A stretch of 51,204 bases of DNA from Claveliimonas acetigenes (GTDB lineage: Bacteria; Bacillota; Clostridia; Lachnospirales; Lachnospiraceae): assembly GCF_025567385.1 (NCBI RefSeq), contig NZ_JAOQJU010000022.1, forward strand, positions 1 through 51,204. Reading direction: 5' to 3'. Positions 16,465 through 25,066 of the stretch are shown here, one piece after another. The notes under the pieces were generated by a model that was given only the letters and a program-made list of their open reading frames with translations, was not told the DNA's origin and did not search any database. The stretch's first letter is position 1. Each line of letters starts with the position of its first letter. A program made the translations under genes and the position numbers.

Positions 16465-19400
16465 TTATTTTGTTAAATTCTCCATAAACCTCTGGATAAT
16501 GATCGCACACTCTGCACGACTTGTGCTGTCCTGTGGGTCAAGACGATAGGAACCATCTGTATTTTCTTTTCCTTCAATGATTCCATTTCCTACTGCCCAC
16601 TTCATCGCCGCCTCTGCGAATTCCGTTACTTTATCAGCATCCGTATATTTACTGATATCTGCCGGTTCTTCAGATTCATATCCCATATGGTCCGCGTAAC
16701 GGTACATCATCGTTACCATCTGCTCACGGGTAATCGGATCATTCGTTCCAAAGTATCCGGAATCTGTATAACCCGTAACAACCTCCGCTTCAGCCGCCCA
16801 GATAACTGCCTTTGAATAGAACTGTCCATCCGATACATCCGGGAATCTTGTCTCATACTCTACTTTCGGTTCACCGTTGAGCCGGTAAAGAATCGTTGCA
16901 AACTGTGCACGTACCAGCGTTGCGTATGGTGAGAAATGCGTAGGATCTGTACCCGTCATGGTTCCTGCAAAGTAGTTGTAGTATGCTCCATTGTAGAACC
17001 AGTCGTCTTTCACCACATCTACGTATGGAAGGTTTGTTTCATCCGGCTTTTCCGCTTCCTTCACCGTTACCTTAAAGGTCGCTGTCTTTCCTTCGTACGT
17101 TACTGTTACCGTCTGCTCGCCGACCTCGTTCTTATTATAGCCGGTTACTTCGCAGTCCGTTACGGCAATATCCTTCGTTGTATCGTCGCTGTATTTTGCG
17201 GTAACTTTCATTCCGTCAAGGTCAAGCTCTTCCCCTTCCGTATACTCGGTCTTCGTTGGAGTCGTAATCGTAATGGATTCTACTGTTGCATCCGGCTTTG
17301 CAGCTTTCTCTTCAAATGCCCAGTAATCCACATCCATCAGGTCTTTTTCTTCTTCGCCTCTGAATACAAAGAATACCTTGTGTTCTCCTGTCGCACCTTC
17401 AAGCGTGCATTCTACTGTCTTATAGCTTCCGTCGCCTGCCGGTACCTCTAAGGTTCCTACAAGGTCACCGTCTTTCGCATCCAGACGTACTTCAATGGTT
17501 CCACCTGCCTTGCCTGCCACATTTGCCGTCAGCTTCGCAGCTCCCTCTTCGCCAAAGTCAACGCCGGACAGCGCTGTCCATTCTCTATCCTGAATATCAG
17601 TAATTGCCATATTCAGTTCTTTTACCATTCCGCCGTCCTGTGCACATACGACAGTCTTAATACCGGAATTCCATGCGAAATTCTCGCTTTCCAGTCTCTG
17701 GTATGGATCTACCGTCTTCAGCTGCTCCACACCCTTCATATCCGCTGTAATCGTGTCAATCTTTCCATCTTCATTAATATGAATCTTATTAATGTGAGTA
17801 GAACGGTATCCTCTTGTATTACCAATTGCTTTTCCTAATGTCTGCGCATGATAAGTAATATAATACTCTCCGCCAAATTCAAAAATCGCATGATGGTTAT
17901 TTCCGCCTACACCAAAGAAAGTTGCCGGATTTGCAAGGATCTCTCCTATATAATTGAATGGTCCCATGGGGCTGTCACTTTCCATATAGCAGATATTTCC
18001 CTGTCCCGGATATCCATCTGCGTGCTTGGAGAAGTTAGAGCAATAACTATAATAATATTTATTTCCATATTTGTGGATACCGGAATCTTCGAATATTGCC
18101 GGTGCATCGATCACCTGTGCATCTCCATCCAAATGAACCATATCATCTGTCAGCTTCACCACGCGGGAGGTCTTCGGATTATTTGCATCGTTTCCTACAC
18201 CGCCGCCATAATAAAGGTATCCTGTTCCATCATCATCCAAAAGAACTGCCGGGTCAAACAACCAGATAACACCCTGCGCATGTGCAGAACCCGGAGCAAC
18301 CAATGCCTTTCCAATCGGGTCTACGAATGGTCCGATCGGGGAATCGGATTCCAATACACCGATTCCGGCACCATTATCTGCAAAGTAAAGGAAGAACTTC
18401 TCTTTACCATCAATCGTCTTATGCGTCGCTGCCGGAGCCCATGAATTGGTTGCCCATTTTGCAGCTCCGTCAGGATTATTCCTGCCCGCTACCGGGATAG
18501 AACCATGGTCGGTCCAGTTCACCATATCAGCGGAAGAAATAACATTAATCGTATTAATACTTGCATAACTGTTATCTGCAGAACCATTATTCTGTGCCTC
18601 ATATTCCTGGGAATCGTTAGTCATATAGATATAAACTCTTCCATCGTACTCCATTGCATAGGGGTCTGCGCCAAACTTATAGTCAATCAGTGGATTCGCT
18701 GTATCAAGTAGCTTCGCTGCAGGTTCTTTATTCACCAGAATCAGCCTATCAATTGCATCGTTCAACGCTGCCGCTGCCGCGTCTATGTCTGCCTGCTCCG
18801 CCTTTTCAGCATCATTCAGGCGCTCGGCTTCCGTCAAAGCAGTCTCATACCGCTGCCAGCTTTTCTCCGTATACAAATCTTTCGCTCCTACAGCTTTCGC
18901 TGCTTTCAGGGCACTTTGAAGCGCTTCTTTATCAAGCGGAAGCTCAATTACCTTACCGGTAATCTTAAAGTTGTCAAGATATCCTGTGTAATACTCGCCC
19001 TGAATATTTGTTCCCCATGGAATCCAGGTTGCTTTTCCGATATAGAAAATCGGATTTCTTCCCAGAATATCCAGTACGCTTACAAGACCGTCCTGAGTCA
19101 CCGGTTCTGCATCTCCCACTTTAACAGTGGTGCTGTTCTTACCTAACGTAACCTCAATATGTACCCAGTCGCTTGCGTCCAGAGGCACTTCGCTGATCTC
19201 GGCTCTCACACCCTCATTCTTATAACGCTCGATTTTCAATGTAGATCCTGCCAGTGCTCCGATATACTGCTCTTTCTGGAACGTGGGAGGGGTTGTGTCG
19301 GGAGCTGCAAAGAATGCCCAGTTTGGGCTTCCACCAGCCGTCTTCATATCATAAGATATGGTCATCTCCTCCACGCCTGTCAACAGGCTGCTTCCATCCT

Positions 19401-19662
19401 CTTTGGTTACATCCAGCCAATTCGTATTAGCTCCATCCAGATACAGGGCTTTCCTGCCATCGATTTCCACAATCTCACCCTTTGGCTCTGCAACCGCCTG
19501 ACCGCCTTTAAAGCCGGTCTCCTTGTCATCAAAAGTAAAATCCAGAAGAACTACTTCTTCTGTCTCTTCGGTGTTCTCCGCAGCCGTCACCCCAACCTGT
19601 GGAACCAGCATTGCCGCCGTAAGAAGCACTGCCATAACTTTTGACAATGTCTTTTTCTTCAT
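16465..19662 (-). CDS. Secreted SLH-anchored GH43 glycoside hydrolase
   Basis: A 1065-residue modular enzyme for plant arabinan or xylan side chains. In order: signal peptide (1-28); LamG-like domain (about 35-235); FIVAR helical bundle (about 240-310); GH43 five-blade propeller (about 320-640) with the three acidic residues in ADPYAMEYDG, WLFDPAVLLDDDG and IFEDSGIHKYG; a CBM6-like domain (about 655-795, LESENFAW to DVDYWAFEE); a Big_3 Ig-like domain (about 805-875); and SLH repeats to the end, which hold it to the cell wall. AAGGAGG precedes the ATG. It is monocistronic with a palindrome over its promoter region. The specific linkage cut cannot be told. Confidence 0.88.
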   Translation of the reverse strand: MKKKTLSKVMAVLLTAAMLVPQVGVTAAENTEETEEVVLLDFTFDDKETGFKGGQAVAEPKGEIVEIDGRKALYLDGANTNWLDVTKEDGSSLLTGVEEMTISYDMKTAGGSPNWAFFAAPDTTPPTFQKEQYIGALAGSTLKIERYKNEGVRAEISEVPLDASDWVHIEVTLGKNSTTVKVGDAEPVTQDGLVSVLDILGRNPIFYIGKATWIPWGTNIQGEYYTGYLDNFKITGKVIELPLDKEALQSALKAAKAVGAKDLYTEKSWQRYETALTEAERLNDAEKAEQADIDAAAAALNDAIDRLILVNKEPAAKLLDTANPLIDYKFGADPYAMEYDGRVYIYMTNDSQEYEAQNNGSADNSYASINTINVISSADMVNWTDHGSIPVAGRNNPDGAAKWATNSWAPAATHKTIDGKEKFFLYFADNGAGIGVLESDSPIGPFVDPIGKALVAPGSAHAQGVIWLFDPAVLLDDDGTGYLYYGGGVGNDANNPKTSRVVKLTDDMVHLDGDAQVIDAPAIFEDSGIHKYGNKYYYSYCSNFSKHADGYPGQGNICYMESDSPMGPFNYIGEILANPATFFGVGGNNHHAIFEFGGEYYITYHAQTLGKAIGNTRGYRSTHINKIHINEDGKIDTITADMKGVEQLKTVDPYQRLESENFAWNSGIKTVVCAQDGGMVKELNMAITDIQDREWTALSGVDFGEEGAAKLTANVAGKAGGTIEVRLDAKDGDLVGTLEVPAGDGSYKTVECTLEGATGEHKVFFVFRGEEEKDLMDVDYWAFEEKAAKPDATVESITITTPTKTEYTEGEELDLDGMKVTAKYSDDTTKDIAVTDCEVTGYNKNEVGEQTVTVTYEGKTATFKVTVKEAEKPDETNLPYVDVVKDDWFYNGAYYNYFAGTMTGTDPTHFSPYATLVRAQFATILYRLNGEPKVEYETRFPDVSDGQFYSKAVIWAAEAEVVTGYTDSGYFGTNDPITREQMVTMMYRYADHMGYESEEPADISKYTDADKVTEFAEAAMKWAVGNGIIEGKENTDGSYRLDPQDSTSRAECAIIIQRFMENLTK

Positions 19663-19689
19663 CTTTCTTCCTCCTTTACTGATTTCTAG

Positions 19690-19719
19690 TCTGGTATCAC
19701 ATTATCAAATGACACCAGA
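19690..19719. promoter_or_regulatory. Imperfect palindrome upstream of the GH43 gene
   Basis: TCTGGTATCA (19690-19699) and TGACACCAGA (19710-19719) form a 9/10 inverted repeat with a 10 base spacer, about 30-60 bases before the GH43 start. It is a plausible operator for a dimeric repressor; which one is unknown. Confidence 0.45.
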
Positions 19720-19744
19720 TTACATATCATTTAAAATAACAGAA

Positions 19745-19768
19745 TGCCGGGATTTTTTCATCCCGGCA
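19745..19768 (-). terminator. Terminator of the pot operon
   Basis: TGCCGGGAT (19745-19753) pairs with ATCCCGGCA (19760-19768), followed on the minus strand by a moderately T-rich stretch. It lies downstream of potCD. Confidence 0.6.
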
Positions 19769-19824
19769 AACAATAGGAAAAAATAGAAGTTTAAAAGAAA
19801 ATCTTTAAAAAGTTGTATTTTTAC

Positions 19825-21717
19825 TTATTCTGCATTGCTTGCTGCAATCTTTACCTTACTCCAAAGATTACTGATTAACTTTCTGGTATCCTCATTATAA
19901 ACAAATACCTCATCCTTCTCATAGCCCATCCGCGGCATATATGCCTCGATTCCTTCATAATCTCCGCCTTCACCGTAAATGTCTTCCATAACCTCGCGGT
20001 TTGCCGATGTGTATCCTACATAGCTGGAATTGTCATAAGCTCCGTCATAATCACTTGCATAATTAATAAATGCATGGGCAAGGTCAGGATTCTTCGCGTT
20101 CTTTGGAATTACCATGGCATCAGACCAAAGGTTTGTCCCTTCCTCCGGAAGATAAAAACCCATGTCTTCATTTTCACTCATAACATAAGTTGCATCCCCG
20201 GAATAAATGAGTCCCAGTGCCTTCCTTCCCTGCGCCATATTATCGATAATCTCATCCGTTACAATCTCCGTCTTCATAGTCTGTACACACTTTACAAGCC
20301 ATTCATAAGCCTCATTAATCTCGGCTTCACTTTCCGTGTTCATCGAATATCCCAGAGCCTTCAGCGCCATCATAAAAGAATCTCTTTCGGAATCATACAG
20401 ATAGACATCGCCTTTATATTTCTCATCCAGGAAAATACCAAATCCTTCTTCTTCCAAATCTTCTAAATCCACCTTCGTCTTGTCGTACACAATTCCCACC
20501 GTTCCCCAGAAATATGGTACGGAATAGTCATTGTTCGGGTCATAAGGAAGGCCTTTCACCTCATCCACAAGCTTATCCAGGCAATCCAGCTTTGATTTAT
20601 CCAGCTTCTGCAGGTAGTCTTCCTGAATCAGGCGCTGAATCATATAATCACTGGGCACAAGAATATCATAGGCCTCTCCGTTAGCGACTTTAATGTACAT
20701 CTGCTCATTGGAATCGAAATTCTCCATCACCACCGTAGCGCCTGTCTCTTCCTCAAAATTCCTGATAATATTCTCTCCCGTGTATTCTCCCCAGTTATAA
20801 ATGCGGAGGGTTTCTCCTTCAAACGGACGTGATGAGCCCTTTCCGCCCATATGATACACTCCCGCAGCAATAAGGATAATCGCCAGTGCCCCTGCTGCCG
20901 GAAGCAGGATTTTCCTCTTCCCGCCAGTATTCTTCACCGTTTTCTTCGTCCGCAGCACTGGCACCACATTCAGCAGCACCAGTGCGATCGTAATGATAAC
21001 CACCACCAGCGTGGACACTGCATTGATACTGGGATTCACACGCTTGCTCATGGTATAGACCACAATACTCAAATTCTTCACACCACGCCCCGTCACAAAA
21101 TAAGAAATAATAAAATCATCCACCGACATGGTAAATGCGATCAGTGCACCGGAGATGATTCCCGGAGTAATCTGCGGAACAATAACTTTCGTCAGCGCCT
21201 GCCAGGGCGTGGCTCCCAAATCCATCGCCGCATCCGCCAGATTGGGATCCAGAGAGCGGATTTTCGGCATAACCGACAGCATCACATAAGGAATACAGAA
21301 AGCAATGTGCGCCAAAAGCATAGTAAGATATCCTTTCTCCACCCGGAAAGTGATAAACAGAAGCATAAAGCCGATTGCAGTAACAATCTCCGGATTCATC
21401 AGCGGAAGGTTATTTACCTGAACAACCAGATCTCGAACCACCTTTCTGGATTTGCTCAGTCCAATTGCAGTAATCGTTCCTACCACCGTCGAGACAGCCG
21501 TAGCAAGGAGGGCAACACTAAAGGTTGTATAGAGTGCCTCCATCATATCGCCGGATTCCATCATATGCTGATACCAGCGCAGGGAAAAACCGGTAAATGC
21601 CGTAAGGGATTTCCCACTGTTGAAGGAGAAAATAATCATATAAAGAATCGGCAGGTAAAAGAAAATAATCATCAAAGTCATCAGTATTTTCCCAAATGTC
21701 CGTTTACTCTTTTTCAT
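19825..21717 (-). CDS. potCD: PotC-PotD fusion: polyamine ABC permease joined to its binding protein
   Basis: A 630-residue protein. Residues 1-265 are a PotC-type inner-membrane permease with the EAA loop (DAAMDLGATPWQALTKVIVPQI). A further TM segment (ILLPAAGALAIILIAAGVYH) leads to a PotD-type periplasmic-binding domain (about 295-630; LRIYNWGEYTGENI, YDILVPSDYMIQRL, YSGDATYVMSENEDMGFYLPEEGTNLWSD in parts). Fusion tethers the receptor to the transporter, an arrangement known from several Firmicutes. It imports spermidine and/or putrescine. It is the last gene of the operon, six bases after potB. Confidence 0.9.
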   Translation of the reverse strand: MKKSKRTFGKILMTLMIIFFYLPILYMIIFSFNSGKSLTAFTGFSLRWYQHMMESGDMMEALYTTFSVALLATAVSTVVGTITAIGLSKSRKVVRDLVVQVNNLPLMNPEIVTAIGFMLLFITFRVEKGYLTMLLAHIAFCIPYVMLSVMPKIRSLDPNLADAAMDLGATPWQALTKVIVPQITPGIISGALIAFTMSVDDFIISYFVTGRGVKNLSIVVYTMSKRVNPSINAVSTLVVVIITIALVLLNVVPVLRTKKTVKNTGGKRKILLPAAGALAIILIAAGVYHMGGKGSSRPFEGETLRIYNWGEYTGENIIRNFEEETGATVVMENFDSNEQMYIKVANGEAYDILVPSDYMIQRLIQEDYLQKLDKSKLDCLDKLVDEVKGLPYDPNNDYSVPYFWGTVGIVYDKTKVDLEDLEEEGFGIFLDEKYKGDVYLYDSERDSFMMALKALGYSMNTESEAEINEAYEWLVKCVQTMKTEIVTDEIIDNMAQGRKALGLIYSGDATYVMSENEDMGFYLPEEGTNLWSDAMVIPKNAKNPDLAHAFINYASDYDGAYDNSSYVGYTSANREVMEDIYGEGGDYEGIEAYMPRMGYEKDEVFVYNEDTRKLISNLWSKVKIAASNAE

Positions 21718-21722
21718 ACCGG

Positions 21723-22559
21723 CTATTCCTCCTTCCCGCCCTGGTTTCTGATTTCCACCTTACGCACCAGCATCATAAGCAGCATCATAATAACCGCCAT
21801 TATCATGGAAATAGCGCTTCCAAAGTTCCATTCGCCTACAGTAATGAATTGATTTTCAATCAGATTTCCAATCAGGAAATACTGTCCGCCACCTAAAAGC
21901 TTCGGGATGAAGAAGGAACTGACAGCCGGAAGGAATACCAATGTAATCCCATTAATAACCCCCGGAAGGGACAGTGGTAATGTAACCCGCCGGAAAGTCT
22001 GCGCCGGGTTTGCTCCCAGGTCTGCGCTTGCCTCCAAAAGCGAGTGATCCATTTTACACAAAGAGGTATGAATCTGCAGAATCATAAAGGGAATAAAGTT
22101 ATACACCATTCCCAAAAGCACCGCCCCTTCTGTATAAAGAAGCTCCGTATTCCCAAGGCCGATAAAACTTAAAATACGCTGGAAAATCCCTCCTTCACTG
22201 AGAAGTCCGATCCATGCGTAAGTCCTTACCAGCATGTTAATCCATGTAGGCAAAGTAATACAAAGCACCAGAATATTCTGCACCTTTTCACTGCTCCTGG
22301 CAATAAAGTATGCCACCGGATATCCCAGAAGCAGGCAGATAACCGTCGTCTTAAAAGCAATCAAAAGCGAACGCCAAAGTATAATCAAAAAATCCGGGTC
22401 GGTAAAAAACTTGGCGTAATGCTCAATCGTAAGTGTGAACGAAATAATGCTGTTGCCCGGCTCCGTTACAGAGTACAATGCAATCAAAATCATCGGGAGA
22501 ATCAGCATCAACGCCATCCACACAACATACGGGACTGCCAGTTGTGAAAATCTTTTCAT
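21723..22559 (-). CDS. potB: Spermidine/putrescine ABC transporter permease PotB
   Basis: A 278-residue, six-TM permease with the EAA coupling loop (EASADLGANPAQTFRRVTLP) that docks on PotA. Length and layout match PotB. It starts one base after the potA stop and is followed by potCD, so the three are cotranscribed. Confidence 0.9.
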   Translation of the reverse strand: MKRFSQLAVPYVVWMALMLILPMILIALYSVTEPGNSIISFTLTIEHYAKFFTDPDFLIILWRSLLIAFKTTVICLLLGYPVAYFIARSSEKVQNILVLCITLPTWINMLVRTYAWIGLLSEGGIFQRILSFIGLGNTELLYTEGAVLLGMVYNFIPFMILQIHTSLCKMDHSLLEASADLGANPAQTFRRVTLPLSLPGVINGITLVFLPAVSSFFIPKLLGGGQYFLIGNLIENQFITVGEWNFGSAISMIMAVIMMLLMMLVRKVEIRNQGGKEE

Positions 22560-22560
22560 A

Positions 22561-24138
22561 CTAGTAGCCCACCCTCGACATCACATGAATATCTTCCGGG
22601 AAGAATGTCAGTCCGACCTCCTGACCTTCCTCCGTATAATCCGTCGTATGGATCTTAAATTCCCGCCCGGCGGTGGAGAAAGTAATCCGGTAAACTCCTT
22701 CCTTTACATCCTCCGGCTCAAAATCATAATCCACACTAATATCGACGCTTTCATCTTCATTGCTCAGCTTCCATCCCTGCGCATTTGCCCAGGTCTTAAG
22801 ATCCGTATCCAGCGCCTGTGACTCTGCAATCTCATCCACTGTCTTGAAAAAGTTGAATGCCATAACCGCCTCGTTGGCTTTCTCATTCTTCACAAACGGC
22901 TGGTTCACCACAAAAATGGTTCTTTGAATACTGGTTCCCGCTGCCGTGGAAAAGGTAACCGGATACTGACCTTCTTCTTCCTGCAAATCGTATTCGATCC
23001 TGGCAATAGAAAGATACTCATCGCTTTCTACCTCCCATGCCTGCGCATTGGAACGGGCAATAATCTCCTTGTCATCCAAATCCTTCACATCCTCCAGATC
23101 TACATAGAAGTTATTCGCGCTGATTTTCTCCCTGCCATCCTCGCTGGCTACATCATGGTTATGGATAACCCGCATATTCACCGTAACACTGGTACCGGGA
23201 ACCGTCTCCACAATAATTTCATAATGAACGCCTTTAAACAGAACACTCAGCACCTCTCCCGTCATCTTTCCGGCCTCTACATCTACGATGTCAATATCCT
23301 CCGGCCTGATAACCACGTCAACTTTTTCGTTTTCTTTGAAACCAAAATCTACACAATCAAAGAGTATATCATCGAACCGCACCTTATAATCTTCTACCAT
23401 CGTTCCGGGAAGAATATTGCTCTCCCCAATAAAATTAGCAACAAAACGGTTGGCAGGCTCATTATAGATTTCCTGCGGTGTGCCCACCTGCTGGATCTCA
23501 CCATTCTTCATCACCACAATCTTATCCGACATCGTCAGCGCCTCCTCCTGATCGTGGGTCACAAAGATAAAAGTAATACCAACTTCCTGCTGAATCCGTT
23601 TCAGCTCATACTGCATCTCTTTACGGAGCTTAAGATCCAGAGCCGCCAGAGGCTCATCCAAAAGCAGAACCTTCGGTTCATTCACAAGAGCTCTTGCAAT
23701 CGCTACTCTCTGCTGCTGTCCGCCGGAAAGCAGTGTCGTATTCTTGTCTTCATAACCTTCCAGCCCAATTAGCTTCAGCATCTTCATAACCTTCTGGTCG
23801 ATAACGTCCTTACTCATCTTTTTAATTTTCAACCCGAAAGCAATATTTTCATACACACTCAAATGCGGGAACAATGCGTACTTCTGGAACACCGTATTCA
23901 ATTCTCGTTCGTATGGCGGTTTCTGGCTGATTTCCTCTCCGTCAAAAATCACTTTTCCCTCATCTGCATCCAAAAAGCCGCCCAAAATCCGAAGCAGCGT
24001 CGTCTTTCCACAGCCGCTCGGTCCTAGCAGTGTAACAAATTCATTTTCATAAATATCAAGATTCACGCCTTTCAGGACAATCTGTCCGTCAAAATTCTTC
24101 ACAATCTCTCGAAACTCTATTAGTTTCTTCTCCTCCAT
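22561..24138 (-). CDS. potA: Polyamine ABC transporter ATPase PotA with a repeat insertion in its TOBE region
   Basis: A 525-residue ATPase, about 150 longer than usual PotA. The ATPase domain is complete: Walker A GPSGCGKT at 39-46, signature LSGGQQQRVAIARAL and Walker B LLLDEPLAALD. The TOBE domain begins (VIRPEDIDIV, GVHYEIIVET) but is then interrupted, and its usual ending GLTFFPEDIHVM comes only at the C-terminus. Between them lie two related segments of about 60-70 residues, each with NAQ(A/G)W then (E/D)YDxE then G-x-Y-x-(V/I)TFSTA, which look like two Ig-like beta repeats. Such repeats are normally extracellular, so their presence in a cytoplasmic ATPase is odd. Confidence 0.9.
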   Translation of the reverse strand: MEEKKLIEFREIVKNFDGQIVLKGVNLDIYENEFVTLLGPSGCGKTTLLRILGGFLDADEGKVIFDGEEISQKPPYERELNTVFQKYALFPHLSVYENIAFGLKIKKMSKDVIDQKVMKMLKLIGLEGYEDKNTTLLSGGQQQRVAIARALVNEPKVLLLDEPLAALDLKLRKEMQYELKRIQQEVGITFIFVTHDQEEALTMSDKIVVMKNGEIQQVGTPQEIYNEPANRFVANFIGESNILPGTMVEDYKVRFDDILFDCVDFGFKENEKVDVVIRPEDIDIVDVEAGKMTGEVLSVLFKGVHYEIIVETVPGTSVTVNMRVIHNHDVASEDGREKISANNFYVDLEDVKDLDDKEIIARSNAQAWEVESDEYLSIARIEYDLQEEEGQYPVTFSTAAGTSIQRTIFVVNQPFVKNEKANEAVMAFNFFKTVDEIAESQALDTDLKTWANAQGWKLSNEDESVDISVDYDFEPEDVKEGVYRITFSTAGREFKIHTTDYTEEGQEVGLTFFPEDIHVMSRVGY

Positions 24139-24153
24139 ATCACCCTCTCCTTC

Positions 24154-24687
24154 CTAGAACATAGGCGGCGTCGTAATCCACAGCACCTTCGCCTCACTAC
24201 TTCCATGATTGTATAAATAATGGCTCTTTGTCCCGTCTAAATAAAAAGTCTCCTGTGCCTTCAGCTTATACCTTTTATTTCCACGCACTAAAGTTACATT
24301 GCCTTTTAATACATAGCCAAATTCTTCTCCCCGGTGGGCAAGCATCTCCTGGCTCCTCTTATGGGACGCAAGCGTCAGCAAAATCGGCTCCATCTCATTC
24401 CTCTGAGCATTGGGGATAATCCATTCAATCGTATAGTCGTCCTGCTTATCCTCGAAAAAATCCTGCGCAGAAAAGACAATCTGCTTCTCTTCTTCTTCAT
24501 GGAAAAACTCAGACAGGTTGCTCCCCAGAGCCTCCAGTATATCCTCCAGAGTCGCAATACTCGGAGCCGCCTGATTCCGCTCCACTTGCGACAGAAATCC
24601 CTTCGTTAATTCACTGCGCGAAGCCAAATCGCTCAAGGTCAGATCATTCTGCAGCCGCAGCTCCTTAAGCTTTTTCCCGATATCCAA
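24154..24687 (-). CDS. XRE-cupin transcriptional regulator of the pot operon
   Basis: A 177-residue regulator with an N-terminal HTH_3 (about 10-60; LTLSDLASRSELTKGFLSQ, split at 19 residues) and a C-terminal cupin (EEFGYVLKGNVTLV, KLKAQETFYL). This is the PuuR type, which often senses polyamines. The start is TTG at 24687 with GGGAGG seven bases away; a TTG at 24702 lies on the ribosome binding site and is rejected. Its position as first gene of the operon suggests autoregulation and control of polyamine uptake. Confidence 0.85.
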   Translation of the reverse strand: MDIGKKLKELRLQNDLTLSDLASRSELTKGFLSQVERNQAAPSIATLEDILEALGSNLSEFFHEEEEKQIVFSAQDFFEDKQDDYTIEWIIPNAQRNEMEPILLTLASHKRSQEMLAHRGEEFGYVLKGNVTLVRGNKRYKLKAQETFYLDGTKSHYLYNHGSSEAKVLWITTPPMF

Positions 24688-24743
24688 AAACTCACCTCCC
24701 AAAGTTTTGTAATACTATACTTTTTATTTACTTTACATCCACT

Positions 24744-24771
24744 ATTATACAGAAAAAAGAAAAGATTGCAA
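24744..24771 (-). promoter_or_regulatory. Promoter of the XRE-pot operon
   Basis: On the minus strand TTGCAA (24771-24766), 16 bases, then TATAAT (24749-24744). It drives the regulator and the polyamine transporter genes. The integrated element beginning at 24922 lies just upstream and leaves it intact. Confidence 0.75.
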
Positions 24772-24827
24772 TAAGAAATTAGCAGATATGCTTTATTCGG
24801 TCGGCACAGGAAACGGAAGATTACACA

Positions 24828-24910
24828 GGATGCCTGCATTCCTGATAAAAAAGCTTGAAAATTATATGGAAATGATATATGATTGTAACGGCGAAACAAG
24901 CCTTTTGTAT
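24828..24910 (+). pseudogene. Remnant of a tyrosine integrase outside attL
   Basis: About 80 bases closely resemble the intact integrase gene at 33483-33560 and would encode PAFLIKKLENYMEMIYDCN, against PAFLTKELENYMAMIYDCN in the intact protein (its residues 243-261). The catalytic C-terminus is missing and the fragment stops just before the att core at 24922. I read it as the scar of an earlier related element that used the same site. Confidence 0.75.
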
Positions 24911-24921
24911 CCGCTAAGGCG

Positions 24922-24943
24922 CGTGTGTTCGAGACCTTCCACA
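24922..24943. repeat. attL core
   Basis: A 22 bp sequence containing GTTCGAGACCTTCC, identical to 33877-33898. Here it is followed by element sequence (AGGCAACC) instead of the A-rich riboswitch tail, so only the 5' part of the aptamer is kept. Confidence 0.85.
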
Positions 24944-25041
24944 AGGCAACCACATTTTTACAGGTCTTTTTTATTTGTTTTGCGTTCATATATTGCAATA
25001 AATCCGTGTTTTCGGTGTCCGTTTTCACCGTCTGCACGGTT

Positions 25042-25062
25042 TTTTAGTTCCATTTTAGTTCC
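25042..25062. repeat. Left integrase arm-type repeats
   Basis: Two tandem TTTTAGTTCC units 11 bases apart. The same double unit occurs at 33805-33825 at the other end. Such direct repeats inside the ends of tyrosine-integrase elements are usually binding sites for the integrase N-terminal domain. Confidence 0.6.
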
Positions 25063-25066
25063 ATCC

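Noticed and set aside
20851..21852. Long rightward frame opposite potCD
   Set aside because: Antisense shadow of a strongly conserved permease gene.
24922..24943. tRNA 3' end at the att core (GTTCGA resembles a T-loop)
   Set aside because: The flanking bases do not form a 5 bp T-stem with a 7 base loop, and no acceptor or anticodon arm is present; the riboswitch explanation fits all bases.
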